Of a stretch of 64,000 nt of DNA, positions 11,959 to 22,862 are shown piece by piece. Made by a program: the position numbers and the translations under genes. Source of the DNA: Euborellia annulipes (lineage: Eukaryota; Arthropoda; Insecta; Dermaptera; Anisolabididae); the NCBI GenBank assembly GCA_023213315.1, contig JAKCPI010026397.1, positions 1 to 64,000 on the forward strand, given 5' to 3'. Within the stretch, counting starts at the first letter, position 1; each line of letters opens with the position of its first letter. The notes beneath the pieces were generated by a model, which worked only from the letters and a program-made list of their open reading frames with translations, was not told the DNA's origin and made no database searches.

Positions 11959-13066
11959 TTAAAAATTTTTTTACGTTCGTTTCTGAATAGGAACTTATAC
12001 TGGCATGTTATAAATAAATATATTGCAATAATATAATAAATTTCTTTCATAACTTTTCTCTCTATCCCTTTCGTTTAAAAAAATTTTTTTCAAAAGTTTA
12101 TATTAATATGTTTAACGTTAATGGGGCATTTTAGAGATACTCTATTTTAATATGATCAACATTTGGGTTTTGATGTGGTTAATTCCTCCATCAGCAGTAG
12201 TTAATTGCATTCTAAATAAGTACATCAAAAGATCTATTAATTTGACAAATTATGATAAAATGGCGCCTTTTGAAGTGTTAAAAAAATTAATTATAAATTT
12301 TTTCTATTTCTAATACTTTAATTATTAAAACAGTATACTAGCTGTTTTAATTCTAGTATACCTTAGATAAAAAAAAAAAAATAATATTTTGATTGCGATG
12401 AATAACTTTATAATTATGTAAATTGGCTTAGAAAATGTCATTTAATTAGTCAAGTGATTAACAATTAAGGTGATTAAGGTGAGATTATTATACCGAATAA
12501 ACTGCTGACCGGCTTTGTTTGACACATCAATTAATTGGGTTAAATAAGCAACTCCCAGAGCTTAGTGTTAGCTAATTTGTCTTCAAAGCAACTAAGCTGT
12601 CTTCTGGAAGACTTTCAGTAGCCGAAATAATACGAGGAGAAAATTGAAGAGAGGGGAATTAGGGAGGGAGAGGGGGGGGAGGGTGAGAAGCTAAAAATAT
12701 CATCGTCTTCATTTTTTCTTGATCACAATTAAAGAAAGAGAGAAACTCATTTGAGGCTGTTTATCAAATTGGAAAGACCTCACAACTTATACAGAGATAT
12801 CATCATCTCTTTGCGCCCACAGGTTATTTATTAGTTCGATTAGGAGATAGCGAACGTGGGTGTTAAACTATGCTCTGATACAACAATTTATTAGAGGAGA
12901 ATGATAAAAATTGTATGTAATCTGCCGCGGCTATTTTGCATACCTTTTTGTTAAATTTTTATTATTTAAATTTAAATAAAAATCTTATAATGATTTTACT
13001 TTTGTCTTATACTTCTGTTCAAGTTTTTTTTTTAATAGAGATTTTTCTGTCTTCTATTCATAAAAG
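11959..13066. other. AT-rich stretch with a purine-rich tract
   Basis: A/T-rich DNA with a G-run purine tract at about 12636-12690 (AGGGAGGGAGAGGGGGGGAG), which might form a G-quadruplex. No gene or repeat end is recognised. Confidence 0.4.
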
Positions 13067-13650
13067 AAAAAATCTGGTGTGTCTGGGCGCACAGCACACA
13101 ACTTTCTCTTACCTTAGGCAAACGAAAGTTGTGTACTGCACTTGTCACATCAGATTTTTTTGTGTCGAGATATATTTAGTTTCCAATAGCACCTTAGCTA
13201 TAAACTTGCGTTTTAAATATTCACTCCTTGAACTAATCTATAGTTATTTTTAATAATCTTAATCTCATATTTGAAAATTTTATACACAATAGAGAATCCT
13301 AAATAAATATAAAGTTTCATAAGAATTGGAAAAAAAAATTTTATATGTGTAAAAAGTTCCAAAGGGGACCCCCTTTTGAATCGAAATTAACATACAAATC
13401 CCCATAGGGATTTAACATTAGCTCTATGGAAGGAGAAATATAAAATTTCAATCCTATAGCTAAATTCCTTCATGATTAAAATCGTTAAACATAGCCAGAC
13501 TAACGGACAAGCCAATTTGCGGGACCCACTTTTTTGGACTCAGGGGACCACAAATCATATATATTGATAAAAATCTCGACATCGAATTTTTGACATGATC
13601 GCAATACTTCCTCTCTATATATTACACATATAGGTAAGAGAAAGTAAAAA
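13067..13650 (+). repeat. HP element, subfamily B
   Basis: It has the opening hairpin (AATCTGGTGTGTCTGGGCGC to CACATCAGATTTTTTTGTG) and the closing hairpin of HP, but a different middle: CACCTTAGCTATAAACTTGC, then TAAAAAGTTCCAAAGGGGAC. The same alternative middle occurs in the copy starting at 29828, so HP has at least two body types between common ends. Confidence 0.85.
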
Positions 13651-13701
13651 ATAATTTAAGAATTATATATATCAAGTGTTGGTTCATGAAGTAATAATGA
13701 G

Positions 13702-13873
13702 AAACATATAACCAAATATTTATTAATTTAAATAAAGTTAAATAATTTAAAAATTCGGTACTGTGGTCCAATAGTAGGGCATGCTGAGTATATTTCGGCA
13801 GATCCGGGTGCAACTCCCGGCGGTACCTACCTTTGTCGCTTATTTAAATTAATAAATATTTGGTTATATGTTT
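13702..13873. repeat. Inverted repeat enclosing a tRNA-like sequence
   Basis: A 35-bp arm (13702-13737, AAACATATAACCAAATATTT...) returns in reverse complement at 13839-13873 with one base missing. The enclosed ~100 bp contain a complete tRNA-like cloverleaf. Confidence 0.8.
13757..13827 (+). tRNA. tRNA-like cloverleaf (gene or tRNA-derived)
   Basis: The 71 bases fold as a tRNA. The acceptor stem GGTACTG/CGGTACC has 7 pairs (one wobble). The D stem is GTCC/GGGC. The anticodon stem TGCTGA/TCGGCA leaves a 7-base loop GTATATT (anticodon ATA in that alignment). The T stem CCGGG/CCCGG has loop TGCAACT. The T loop deviates from TTCRANY at its second base, and the anticodon is odd for a functional tRNA. 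Its place at the centre of an inverted repeat argues for a tRNA-derived element rather than a working tRNA gene. Confidence 0.4.
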
Positions 13874-14093
13874 TTAATAATTAATTTTTTATATAGAATT
13901 AATTATTTTTCTCATACATTTTTAAATACGCCTTTGACTGAATGTCACATCTTTAATTCAATTTTGAACTGTTTCTTTTTTTTTATTTTACTGTATTTAT
14001 CATATATTTATTATTTAACTAAAAATTAATTTTTGTTTTCTAACACTGAGACTGTATATACAAAATTTTCTTTTTGTATATACTGTATTATTT

Positions 14094-14294
14094 ATAGCTC
14101 AGGGACCCACATCTTGTGGGTACGTGGATGGCGACCACGAGCTGCCCTAGCTGGGACTGACAGTACTTCTGTTCTTTTCATGTCAGTCTCTTCAATATTT
14201 TCAACCGTGCGACGGGCCGGCCTGTTCTTTTCTTTCCTGGTCGCAAAAACTCATGAACCGCTGACCCCGCATTTAAAGCGAAAAAAAAAGAAGA
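14094..14294 (+). mobile_element. SINE family 1, copy 1
   Basis: A 12-bp target duplication ACTGTATTATTT flanks it (14082-14093 and 14295-14306). It begins TAGCTCAGGGACCCACATC, continues with GTACGTGGATGGCGACCACG and the CCTGGTCGCAAAAACTCATG block, and ends in an AAGAAGA tail. TAGCTCAG resembles a Pol III A box. Retroposition is clear; the partner LINE is unknown. Confidence 0.85.
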
Positions 14295-14429
14295 ACTGTA
14301 TTATTTTAATTTTTTTTAATGTCGCATTATTATTGAGGCTTTTTTCCTTTTATGCTGCTAGTGTTTATCTAAATATTGAAATAAATAAACAGATAAACTA
14401 AATAAATAAATAAATAAACAGCTAGCCAT

Positions 14430-14615
14430 CTTTTTTTTTAAGATCTTTTTCGTCATCTAAGGCCATTTAGACCCCATCCCTATTTATTTCAAATGATTTG
14501 TAGTCAAGTCAAATTAAATACATTTTTCTCGCTTGGGACGGGAAGCAAAGCCGGGATCCTGGCTAGTGTTGACATTATTTGTCCTAGTGTCTTCTCTCTG
14601 AGCCAAGGGTCACGG
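14430..14615 (-). mobile_element. tRNA-derived SINE family 2
   Basis: Read on the minus strand there is an A-box-like TTGGCTCAGAGAGAAGACAC (plus ~14590-14610) and a B-box-like CCGGTTTGCTTCCCG segment (plus ~14540-14555), followed by a non-tRNA body (CTAAATGGCCTTAGATGACG). A second copy at 42478-42600 keeps a better B box (CGGTTCGCTTCCC), and a part copy lies near 28850. Confidence 0.55.
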
Positions 14616-15130
14616 GCAGCTAGCTTATCTTAAAAGCAGAGAAAAAAATAAAAAATTTCTAATGAATTCAATTTATTTTAAAAGAAACCGCATCGTAAAA
14701 TTCTCAAGTTATTTAAAATGCAAATTTAGAGGTCACTCCTACACCTACTTAATTAAATAATTATTCTCTTAAAATTGTGGAAATAATGTCAACAATGATA
14801 GAAATGTTTTGAGATACGCGCGCGCGACCTTTGAAGGGTGGGAAAGTCTGCAGGGCTTTAAGTGAGGAGGAGCTACCGGAGTTCCAGGTAAAAAAAGCTA
14901 AAAACCTCTCCAGACTTCACGTAATTATATCTTCCCAGCCAATATACATAAACAAAGAACGAAAAATTAATAAACCTCACATATAAAATATAAATAGGTG
15001 TGAGGTGGCTATGAATTTTTTATGTATTTTTTTCTATATCTCACGATTTATATTTAAATAAAAAAGATAAAATATAATTGGAAGGTCTTTTTTTTCATTA
15101 GCAATTGAAAAAATTTTTTTAATAATTTTT
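14616..15130. other. Unassigned stretch
   Basis: AT-rich, with a short CG-alternating run (CGCGCGCG) at about 14818-14825 followed by a GC-richer 100 bp. No gene is recognised. Confidence 0.35.
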
Positions 15131-15300
15131 TTAAATGCTGCCTTTATTAATTTTCCTAAACTTTCCTTATATTTCATATAGCTAATTATATGTGAAAAAA
15201 CTCGAAGATTAAATGTGTTCTTGTTTACTATATCGATAATTTGATATCGGTCGGATAAGTTTGCTAATTTACTAGAAGTGAAGCAACCTGTCTTAAAATT
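15131..15300. repeat. MITE-like repeat, family M1, copy 1
   Basis: Shares GTGTTCTTGTTTACT, CGGATAAGTTTGCTA and AGAAGTGAAGCAACC with copies near 47.1-47.2 kb and, inverted, at 24.9 kb; a related right end (AAAAAGTGAAGCAACCGG) is at 25.3 kb. Termini are not defined. Confidence 0.6.
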
Positions 15301-15799
15301 ATTTTGCATTTATAGGGTCTTTATGATCTGAAATGAATGATTATAATTATAAAAAAATTGGAAGGGGGAGTGAATAAATTTTTCTTACTTTCCCTTAAAT
15401 TACAAATAATCAAATAAAATTTTTCTCTATTATAGTTCTCAAAGTTTAAAATTTCCCTGAGGATTAGAAACTATAATAACCTTCTCTAGTCAAATATTTG
15501 GTATGAATAGGAGACATCCCATATTTAAGATTAGTGAACCATAGAATAATTTCAATTCTCTAGGGGGGGGTGTTAAAAAATTGGGGGGGAGGGGGTGTGG
15601 AAAAATGGTTTTGTTTCCCCTACCTATGAGATAATCTTAATGAAGTTCTCCATTTTTCGTTATTTTATTTAAGTTAAAAAATAAAAAAACACTCACACTT
15701 TTTTCTCATTCACACTCATATTCACACACATACACACAGTCTTTACGGCAACTTAGGCCATATAAGACTTTTACGATATCCGTTATTATGAAAATATAT

Positions 15800-15960
15800 G
15801 TATTGGGGCCCAGGCATTCATATTTAAGCCATTTGGTATCCAAATGTGGCTTAAATAAAATCATTGGACTGCCTGGAGTCCTAACCTGCGACGTTTGGTA
15901 TACGAGGCTAGCACGCTAACCTCTACACCAAACCCCGAGGGCTTTTATTTAAGTTAAGGC
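15800..15960 (-). repeat. tRNA-like segment enclosed by short inverted repeats
   Basis: On the minus strand 15946-15870 reads like a tRNA 5' half: TTTGGTGTAGAGGTTAGCGT is close to the Pol III A-box consensus, followed by a weaker B box (GGTTAGGACTCC). CTTAAATAAAA (15850-15860) and TTTTATTTAAG (about 15943-15954) flank it as an inverted pair. A second small hairpin (AAGCCATTTGG/CCAAATGTGGCTT) lies at 15826-15852. It is similar in plan to 13.7 kb. Confidence 0.5.
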
Positions 15961-16067
15961 TAGTCACTTGGTACCAAATTCGATATCCCAGAGAATAATT
16001 TTCAAATAACATTAGTTATTACTACATAAAGCAATTTATAGCTGTGATGTTATATTAATAAGAGGGT

Positions 16068-16706
16068 AAAAATCTGGTGTGACTGTCGCACAGCACACAA
16101 CTTTCTCTTATCTTCGGCAATCGAAAGTTGTGTTCTGTACTTGTCACACCAGATTTTTCGTGTCGACATATATTTAGTTTCCGCCGATATATTTATTAGA
16201 ATTCAAGATGTAAAATTTATAAGTATGGGAAAATATTTATATTTTGTTATCATGGCTACCATTTCTCCAATCTTTTCTATGAATTACAACAGTAAAGTGA
16301 TCTTTAGAATATTTCAATGGAAAAATGAGAATATACATTTGAAAGAGCATCTAAAAAATAATTGATATTTTAATCAAAATTGTTGGAGCGAATTTTGAGA
16401 AAATCGAAAAAAACTGAAAAACTACATCAGTAAAGTACTGGTACTTTTTGGCCGATTTTGATTAAAGCTTATTTTCACGCCTCAGGAGGATGCTTAACTT
16501 AAATATAAAATTTCAACCTCTTAGCTCATTTTCTTCATGCTTTAAATTGAACCCAGACAGACCATGTCGCGAAAACAACTTTTTTGGATTCAGGGGACCT
16601 CAAAACGTGAAGATCCATCAGAATTTTTGACATGAATTCAATACTTTCTCTCTCCCTATATATATATGCATATTAACATAGATATATAGGTAAGAGAAAG
16701 TAAAAA
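16068..16706 (+). repeat. HP element, full length
   Basis: A complete representative. The opening hairpin 16068-16158 pairs AAATCTGGTGTGACTG... with ...GTCACACCAGATTTTTCG around a CTTCGG-containing apex. The body follows. The closing hairpin (ACTTTCTCTCTCCC, TA-rich loop, GGTAAGAGAAAGT) ends in AAAAA. No frame longer than about 75 codons occurs, so it is non-coding. Confidence 0.9.
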
Positions 16707-16963
16707 TGAGAGATGCAGCTAAGGTTTTTTCTTTATTTATTCAATTCCCACAGCTGACTTTTCGGTTCCGTGACCCATCTTAAGAGCTGACGAAAAGTCA
16801 TAATGAAAGTGCCATAGTAGATTTTATACATTGTTGAACAAACTCTTATATAATAAATATATACACAGTATGCGATGACCAGGTGCATAAAAAAGGAACC
16901 GAAACGTCAGCTGTGTGAATTGAATAAATAAAGAAAAAATCTTAGCTGCATCTCTCATTTCCT
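16707..16963. repeat. Foldback element, family P3, copy 1
   Basis: Terminal arms GAGAGATGCAGCTAAG... and ...CTTAGCTGCATCTCTC are inverted, as are TTATTCAATTCCCACAGCTGAC and its partner. The right arm holds GGAACCGAAACGTCAGCTG; the left arm has the same motif mutated (GAAAAGTC). It directly abuts the end of the preceding HP copy. Confidence 0.8.
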
Positions 16964-17799
16964 ACCCACTTATTAATTCGTTATTACTGTTTATCCTTAC
17001 CTTAATCAATCAAGAAGAAATAATATGGATATTATTTAAATAATTAAATAAATTCTATTCTACCGAAGTCTTCCTCTCCATAGTAAATGAATTTTATTGC
17101 AAAACTTGCAACACATGTCACCATTGCGAATCACAAATCATGCGGCTCTTAGGTCATTATTTAGTTAACTTAACCGCAATTAAGTTCAGAGGTTAGACCT
17201 ATATATGCCTACTTTAAGATAACGAATCGTTGTTAGAAAGCTTATACTCTTCCTCCAGGTCCATTAATAAACTGAATTAATCCTTAAACTATAATAACTT
17301 TATCATAGATATTTACTGCCTTTGACTAGTTGTCCATTTATTCATTGATGTCCACGTGAATGACATTATCGTTAACCATTAATTTATTTTGTTCTCAAAG
17401 CTTTAATCAAATATATAAGTTAATTTTCATTAATAAATAAAACATGATTAATGATCAATTTTAAATCAATATCCCCGATAGATTCAAGGGGAGGTTTTCC
17501 CCCTTGAAATTATTCTTATTAGATTCTTTTATAGCCGAGTCTTCAAGAACTTACAAGTGACCGGAATTTTTAATAATATAAAAAACATGGGTTATCAAGT
17601 TCCGGGAATCAGTATAACCACATTTTTTTTTTTACAAAATTGGAATTTATTTATCAACAGACTTTCAAGTCTAACCTCAACAGGCATCTTCTCAGTTCCC
17701 GTAGTTGAGTTTCCCCTTTATGCTTCTCCTTTTGTTTTTATTTTCTTCCTGGCTGCATGTGACTATTAGTCATTATAGGTCTTCGGACCTTATGCACCC
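16964..17799. other. Unassigned stretch
   Basis: AT-rich with short balanced parts. A 70-codon frame at 17557-17769 is hydrophobic and unrecognised. The mariner relic begins at its right edge. Confidence 0.35.
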
Positions 17800-18020
17800 A
17801 TTCCAAAAAAAAAGACTCACTTTCCATAGCGATACAATAATTTCAACGTTTTTCTAAACTTCCTATGCCTTGGCCTCAAACCTCATCATCAGAGCCAAAT
17901 CTCTTTCCCTGGAGATTCTTTTGAGATCTGCCAACAGTAGAAGTCAGATGGAGCCAGATCTGGTGAATTTAGGGGATGTAGAAGTAATTCGAATCATAAT
18001 TCGATCGATTTCAACATTGT
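17800..18020 (-). pseudogene. Mariner transposase relic (C-terminal part)
   Basis: On the minus strand, in one frame, peptide similar to the mariner DDE region reads KTMLKSIEL, a stop, then FELLLHPLNSPDLAPSDFY. A frameshift leads to LLADLKRIS, and another to GKRFGSDDEV, followed by stops. SPDLAPSDF matches the mariner block holding the third catalytic Asp. At least two frameshifts and several stops make it dead. Only the last third of the gene is visible, and no terminal inverted repeats were found. This is inferred from family motifs, not from a search. Confidence 0.75.
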
Positions 18021-20016
18021 TTTCATCGGACCGGTGCATTGCCAACAAATGTAGAGTTACTTATCTTTTCATATACCGATAACGACTGAACCGAATGAAT
18101 TTTTGCACGTATCTTTTGAAGATTGGTATTGCCGTAAAACAAAAAAGGGATGGCATTTGTAACGCCATCTGTGTGACTTAATGACTCAAGTGTTATATAT
18201 CATAAAACATAGCTGTCGAAATCAAAGGGTTCTGCTTAGGCGACTCGGGGGTAGGAGATTAAAGATCTCAATGATATAATAAAAATCATCCATAAAATTA
18301 AATAATAAAAATTAAATTGGAATTGAAATTAAAACCTTTTTTAAAATTTATTTGTCTGTTAGTGGCTGAACTACTTTCTACATTCGGAGGCCCATAATTA
18401 TTGATACTTTTGTTGTGAAATATGCGGCTAGGCGCTTAGGGACATCGCCATTTGGCGAGCCTCACATCTAAATATTTGTTTTACTTTCATTTTCTCTTGA
18501 TAAATTACGATTTTACACATATGCCAGGCGTACCGTGACGCCTCAATTTTTTATTTAAATATCTTTCATCATATTGATAGATAATTTATAATTCATAAAA
18601 ATTATATGATATTTTCATTTAACTTCTTGTTTGAAATTGGTTAAATTTAAAACGAGAGAACCAAAAATATATTCGTTCCTTTTTCACTTTCTTTATACTC
18701 GCTTATGCATTAAATCATATACCACATCATTTTATAAAATTTACATATTAATATTATTTTAGATAAAAATAATAATTGGTGGATTTATAAAGGGAGCCGG
18801 TCAAAACTTATCTCTAACTTAATTATGTTAGACATGTAGAATATTGATTAGGAGATCAAGCGATGCAGGAGAATTTGAAAGCTAGAAGAGACTAAACAGT
18901 AATATAAGAATATAATTCAATCAAATTTTAATATCTTTTAATAAATTTATTCATGAAGATTTTTTTTTGGAATTAAATAATGAATGTTATATTTAAATAC
19001 GATATATATTAATTAAATTATAAGTATATAAATTGATAAGGATCTCTTACAAATTTGATAAAATTATAAATCAAAAGAGGGAGGCAAATACTAAAAGATT
19101 TACATTAATTAAAATTTGTAAGAAATCGCTTATAAATGTGGGAAATTAATAGCACAAAAACCTCAATCTGTCATTATTAGTGGTTTATTAATAGTTTTTT
19201 TTATACATCAAAAATTTATACTGATTTATGTATCCTTTTTTTAATCTCTTCCTCTCTCTGGATATAACAATGATATTTATCTAATCAAGACACATAATCA
19301 AGTATTCAAATTAGATATAGATAATAATATTTTTTTTAAACAATCACCAAATCATTGAAAGTTAAATTCTTGATATGTTCCAAATTTATAACAGAACCTC
19401 CAGTACTGTAATAATGATAATTTATTTAAAACAAAAATTACTCTACAATATTAATATAATAATAATAATAACAACTTGTTAAATGATCAGCTGAAACTTT
19501 TTTTATTCCTACTGTTTTAGTATTGGTTATCAAATTTTATAGAAAATATCAGCTAACATTTTTTTATTCCTAGTTCTTTCGCTAAGAGATTCAAATTTGA
19601 ATTTCAGAAGCGGCCGATGTAATAAGTGAGATGGAACTATTTAAAAATAATTACAGGTTGCTCAAAGATAAGACGTTGTATATCATCAGCAAAAGTCGAT
19701 TTATTTTTCCCATTGGTAAAATAAAAAAAAATAGTGGAATTGATTAGAGTTATACTGTTAAATTATGGGAGTGAAAAAAATGTGTAATGAATGTGGGCTT
19801 TCTATCAATCGCTGAATAAATTTTGAATTTCTTTATTCGGGTCATTTAAAAAGTGTTCTGGTTTCTTTTATTGAATCTAGTTGGTGGGACTGAAAACTTA
19901 AATTCGACGTTGTGAAGTATTGATTGAATATATGAAAATAAAAGAAAAAGATTTTTAACACTTTACTTCAACTAGGCCCTACAGTTGATAGTTTTGAAAA
20001 TAAAATTTTAAATAAT
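18021..20016. other. Long AT-rich stretch without recognised feature
   Basis: About 2 kb of mostly A/T-rich DNA. The piece 18075-18170 has the flavour of an old coding or retroelement tail but no readable frame. No repeat ends or RNA genes were recognised. Confidence 0.35.
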
Positions 20017-20027
20017 AATCATGAAAA

Positions 20028-20372
20028 TATTTTGGAGTTTAGGTTTTCACAGTTGTTATCATTAATAAAAGAATTTGATTTTCGGTTTAGCTGTGGTTTA
20101 TTTGTAAAAGTTATAAGGTCGGCCACTCATTCTGTGGCCTTCTTCAGGTATAATTTAGTTAAGATTACAAAGGTTGTTACATCTGTGACAATCTCATTTG
20201 AATTAGTTGAGAAAAAAAACAAGATGGCTGCCGCATCTCGACATGCACGCCATCTGCATTTCATGTACGATCGCAGCGCCTCTACATACAATATAGGCCA
20301 GAGAATGAGTAGCCGAAACGTTGTACTTTTTACAAATAAACCACAGTTAAACCTAAAATCAAATTCTTTTAT
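20028..20372. mobile_element. Foldback retroelement, family P5 (Penelope-like pLTR pair)
   Basis: TAATCATGAAAA occurs on both sides (20016-20027 and 20373-20384), a 12-bp target duplication. The left end has an unpaired tail of about 35 bp (20028-20062). Inverted arms follow: AATAAAAGAATTTGATTTTC... (20063-20116) pairs with 20325-20372. The arms carry, outward-facing, CTGAAGA-GGCCAC-loop-GTGGCC (left, minus 20148-20118) and GGCC-loop-GGCC-like stem then GAAACGTTG (right, 20295-20322). The tail plus inverted pseudo-LTRs matches Penelope-like element architecture; no protein is encoded. Confidence 0.75.
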
Positions 20373-20683
20373 TAATCATGAAAAATGTATATTTTCGTTG
20401 AAATGTCAACATCGATCGAATCCGCTATAAAATAAAGTAGGCTGTAAAAATAGAGAAAATACACATTTCTCAAATAAATCTCAATTAAAAAATTTCTGTC
20501 TTGCTCGAACGAAAATTAATATTTATTTATATATATCTCCAATTTTAATCGACATTAACACAAAATTCGCCATTTTTATTTTGTTACTTTTTCCCTGCCC
20601 CCAGGGTTAATTAATCGCCTTTGAGTTTGATGTTTTGCAAGTCACAGTAACAAATCAATTCGCAATATAAAATTCTTGTTCTA

Positions 20684-20812
20684 TTACTTTCTCTTACCTA
20701 TATATTGAATATGTTAATATATATAGAAAGTTTTGAATTCATGTCAAAAATTCGATGTCGAGATTTTGATAGATATACAGGTTTTGAAGTCCCCTGAATC
20801 CAAAAAAGTGGT
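20684..20812 (-). repeat. HP element, right-end fragment
   Basis: Closing hairpin (TTACTTTCTCTTACC, TA-rich loop) followed by TGTCAAAAATTCGATGTCG and GTCCCCTGAATCCAAAAAAG in minus orientation, then abrupt loss of similarity. Confidence 0.85.
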
Positions 20813-22490
20813 GCATGGGATGCCAAAAAAGACATTACAACAAATAAAAAAAAACTATGATATTTTTTTGTTTATAATTAAGATGTGCAATAATATTCAT
20901 TAAGAAATTAAAAATTTGACTTTAAAGTGATTGAGGGTTTTTGAAAAAAAAAATTCGACAATGGATTTTAATTTCAACATAATTTTCTTAAAGGGAATTT
21001 GTTGAGATTTGAGGGCAGCAGCAATTTCAATTTGTTTTCGATGATATTTAGACGACATATCATCCCGAATACTTTTATTTTGCATGCATTAAATTTATTT
21101 ACGCTTTACTTTTATATATTAATGTGATGGAGTTAAGACTTAAAAATAATTCCCAAATTTTTGATTGCTATTTCCTTTTACACAAGAGTGTGAAGACGAG
21201 AGAGAGAGAGAGAGAGGGGATAAGCCAGAGGGCAGGACGGACTTGCAGCCGGGTCTCTTCTCAATACCTGAATCCCCCCTGAATACTTCAACACTTGAAC
21301 ATTGAACATCCTGAGCACTTCACCTGCCGCCAAACAGAATAATTGCTTCCAACACCTCAGCACTCGGGGGCCGCCATTCACATCGGTTCCAATTAGAAAC
21401 GCTCTATTCAGAAAGTAAAAATAACCTCGAAGAGAGCAAAGCATATGGGATTGCCTTTCGAAAAAAAAATCGTATATGTTCACTCCCCTTAAATAATTTT
21501 GATTAACGTTTTGAGAAAATTGAGCTCTGTCATGCGGATCAATTAGTTATTTATGATTTTGAAATATGATAAATTTTACATGATTTATAGCAAACAAAAA
21601 TCTTTTTAGTAATTTTTTTTTCTCCGGTAGGGACAAAGCGTGAAAGTGATGGCGACTCACTCTTTATCAGGAGCCGTCATCCCTTTCAGTGATGAGATAA
21701 ATTTCACCACATTAAAAACGCATCGTCGAGCTTCACGCACGTCATTAATTATCTGGATAGGCTTTTATAATTAATTTGAGATGCTCAGTTCGTGTTGAGG
21801 TGTGTACACCATTATTATTACCACTTTGCATACTCTTTGGTACTCAATGGAATGTAAGAAACCCATTGACGAATTCATATAAACTTTTGTAAGATATCCA
21901 AAAAAATAAAATTTTTCTGATTAAATTTACCTTCGTTAAGCCAGGCTTTCAAATGGATTGATTGACATAATCAGTATTTAATTAATCAATGAATTTAATT
22001 AGTACTAGCAAATTCAATTATATGTGACTAGAATAGATGAGGAAGTAGTAAACATTTTGATTATTAATACAATTCGGTGATCTCCTCTAAATTTTATTGA
22101 GTGGAATATTTATTGTTAGGTAAGGTGGGCCGAAAAAATATTATGATTATTATGATGTTGTAATAGTTCGGAAAGGTTGCGAATTATATAGACAAAAAAA
22201 AGAAAAAAAAAAATTATCAAAATCGGTTGAAATCATCGGGTCCTAAAGTTAACAAAAGATGAAAAAAACTTCATTTTTGCGAAACTATAAAACCCGCTTG
22301 ATTTTTCTTCATTCAAGCTTTTGCGGTCGGCATATTTTTCTGCCGACATCCCAGCTCTGCTTTATACTTATATTAAAGTTCAATTAAATTGCCTTTAAAA
22401 TAATAAAACAAATAAACTTTTAATGTTTTATTATTATTTTGTTGTATATACATATATATATTTGTACATATATAAATTTTTAAGTTGTAA
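20813..22490. other. Unassigned stretch with two balanced-composition blocks
   Basis: The block 21190-21420 (with a GA-repeat at about 21198-21218) and the block 21630-21740 are clearly less AT-rich than their surroundings. A 101-codon minus frame covers 21178-21483 but shows no recognised domain. These could be old exons, regulatory DNA or transposon remnants. Confidence 0.3.
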
Positions 22491-22499
22491 TATTTTAGT

Positions 22500-22590
22500 G
22501 TGACTGATGAAGCGAAGGCCTGCAGTTGAGGCTGAAAGGTCACCAAGTAATAATTTGGCTAAACAAGGATTCAAATTTATTTAATTAAAT
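22500..22590 (+). repeat. Hammerhead-like motif, solo Penelope-type relic
   Basis: It contains an exact CTGATGA (22504-22510), a possible stem AGC/GCT around a 17-base loop, then GAAA (22533-22536) and GGTCAC, followed by an A/T-rich TTTATTTAATTAAATAAA tail like the other pseudo-LTR relics. No inverted partner was found. Confidence 0.45.
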
Positions 22591-22626
22591 AAAAAGCTAT
22601 ATTTCTAGCCGATATTATTATAAAAT

Positions 22627-22849
22627 ATCGCTCAGGAACATCTTGGGGGTACGTGGATGACGACCACGAGCTACCCGAGCTGGGGCAGGCCTGTTCTTTT
22701 TATGTCTGTCTCTTCCTTCTATATTTTCAAAAAGCATCTTTTCTATCTTCCCGGTCGCAAAAACACTTGATAGATCGGGAATGGAGGGAAAGAGTGAGGC
22801 CCGCCGACCCCGCACCGCGAGAATAAGCCGAGGATAGAAGAAAAAGAAG
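22627..22849 (+). mobile_element. SINE family 1, copy 2
   Basis: Flanked by ATTATTATAAAAT (22614-22626) and ATTATTACAAAAT (22850-22862), a 13-bp duplication with one difference. Same body as copy 1 (GGGTACGTGGATGACGACCA, GGTCGCAAAAACACTTGATA, CCGCCGACCCCGC) and AGAAGAAAAAGAAG tail. The head is slightly eroded. Confidence 0.85.
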
Positions 22850-22862
22850 ATTATTACAAAAT

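Noticed and set aside
14033..14401. 122-codon frame
   Set aside because: It spans SINE copy 1 and its flanks, so it is not a gene.
21178..21483. 101-codon minus frame with balanced composition
   Set aside because: Its end lies in a GA/CT microsatellite and no domain is recognised.
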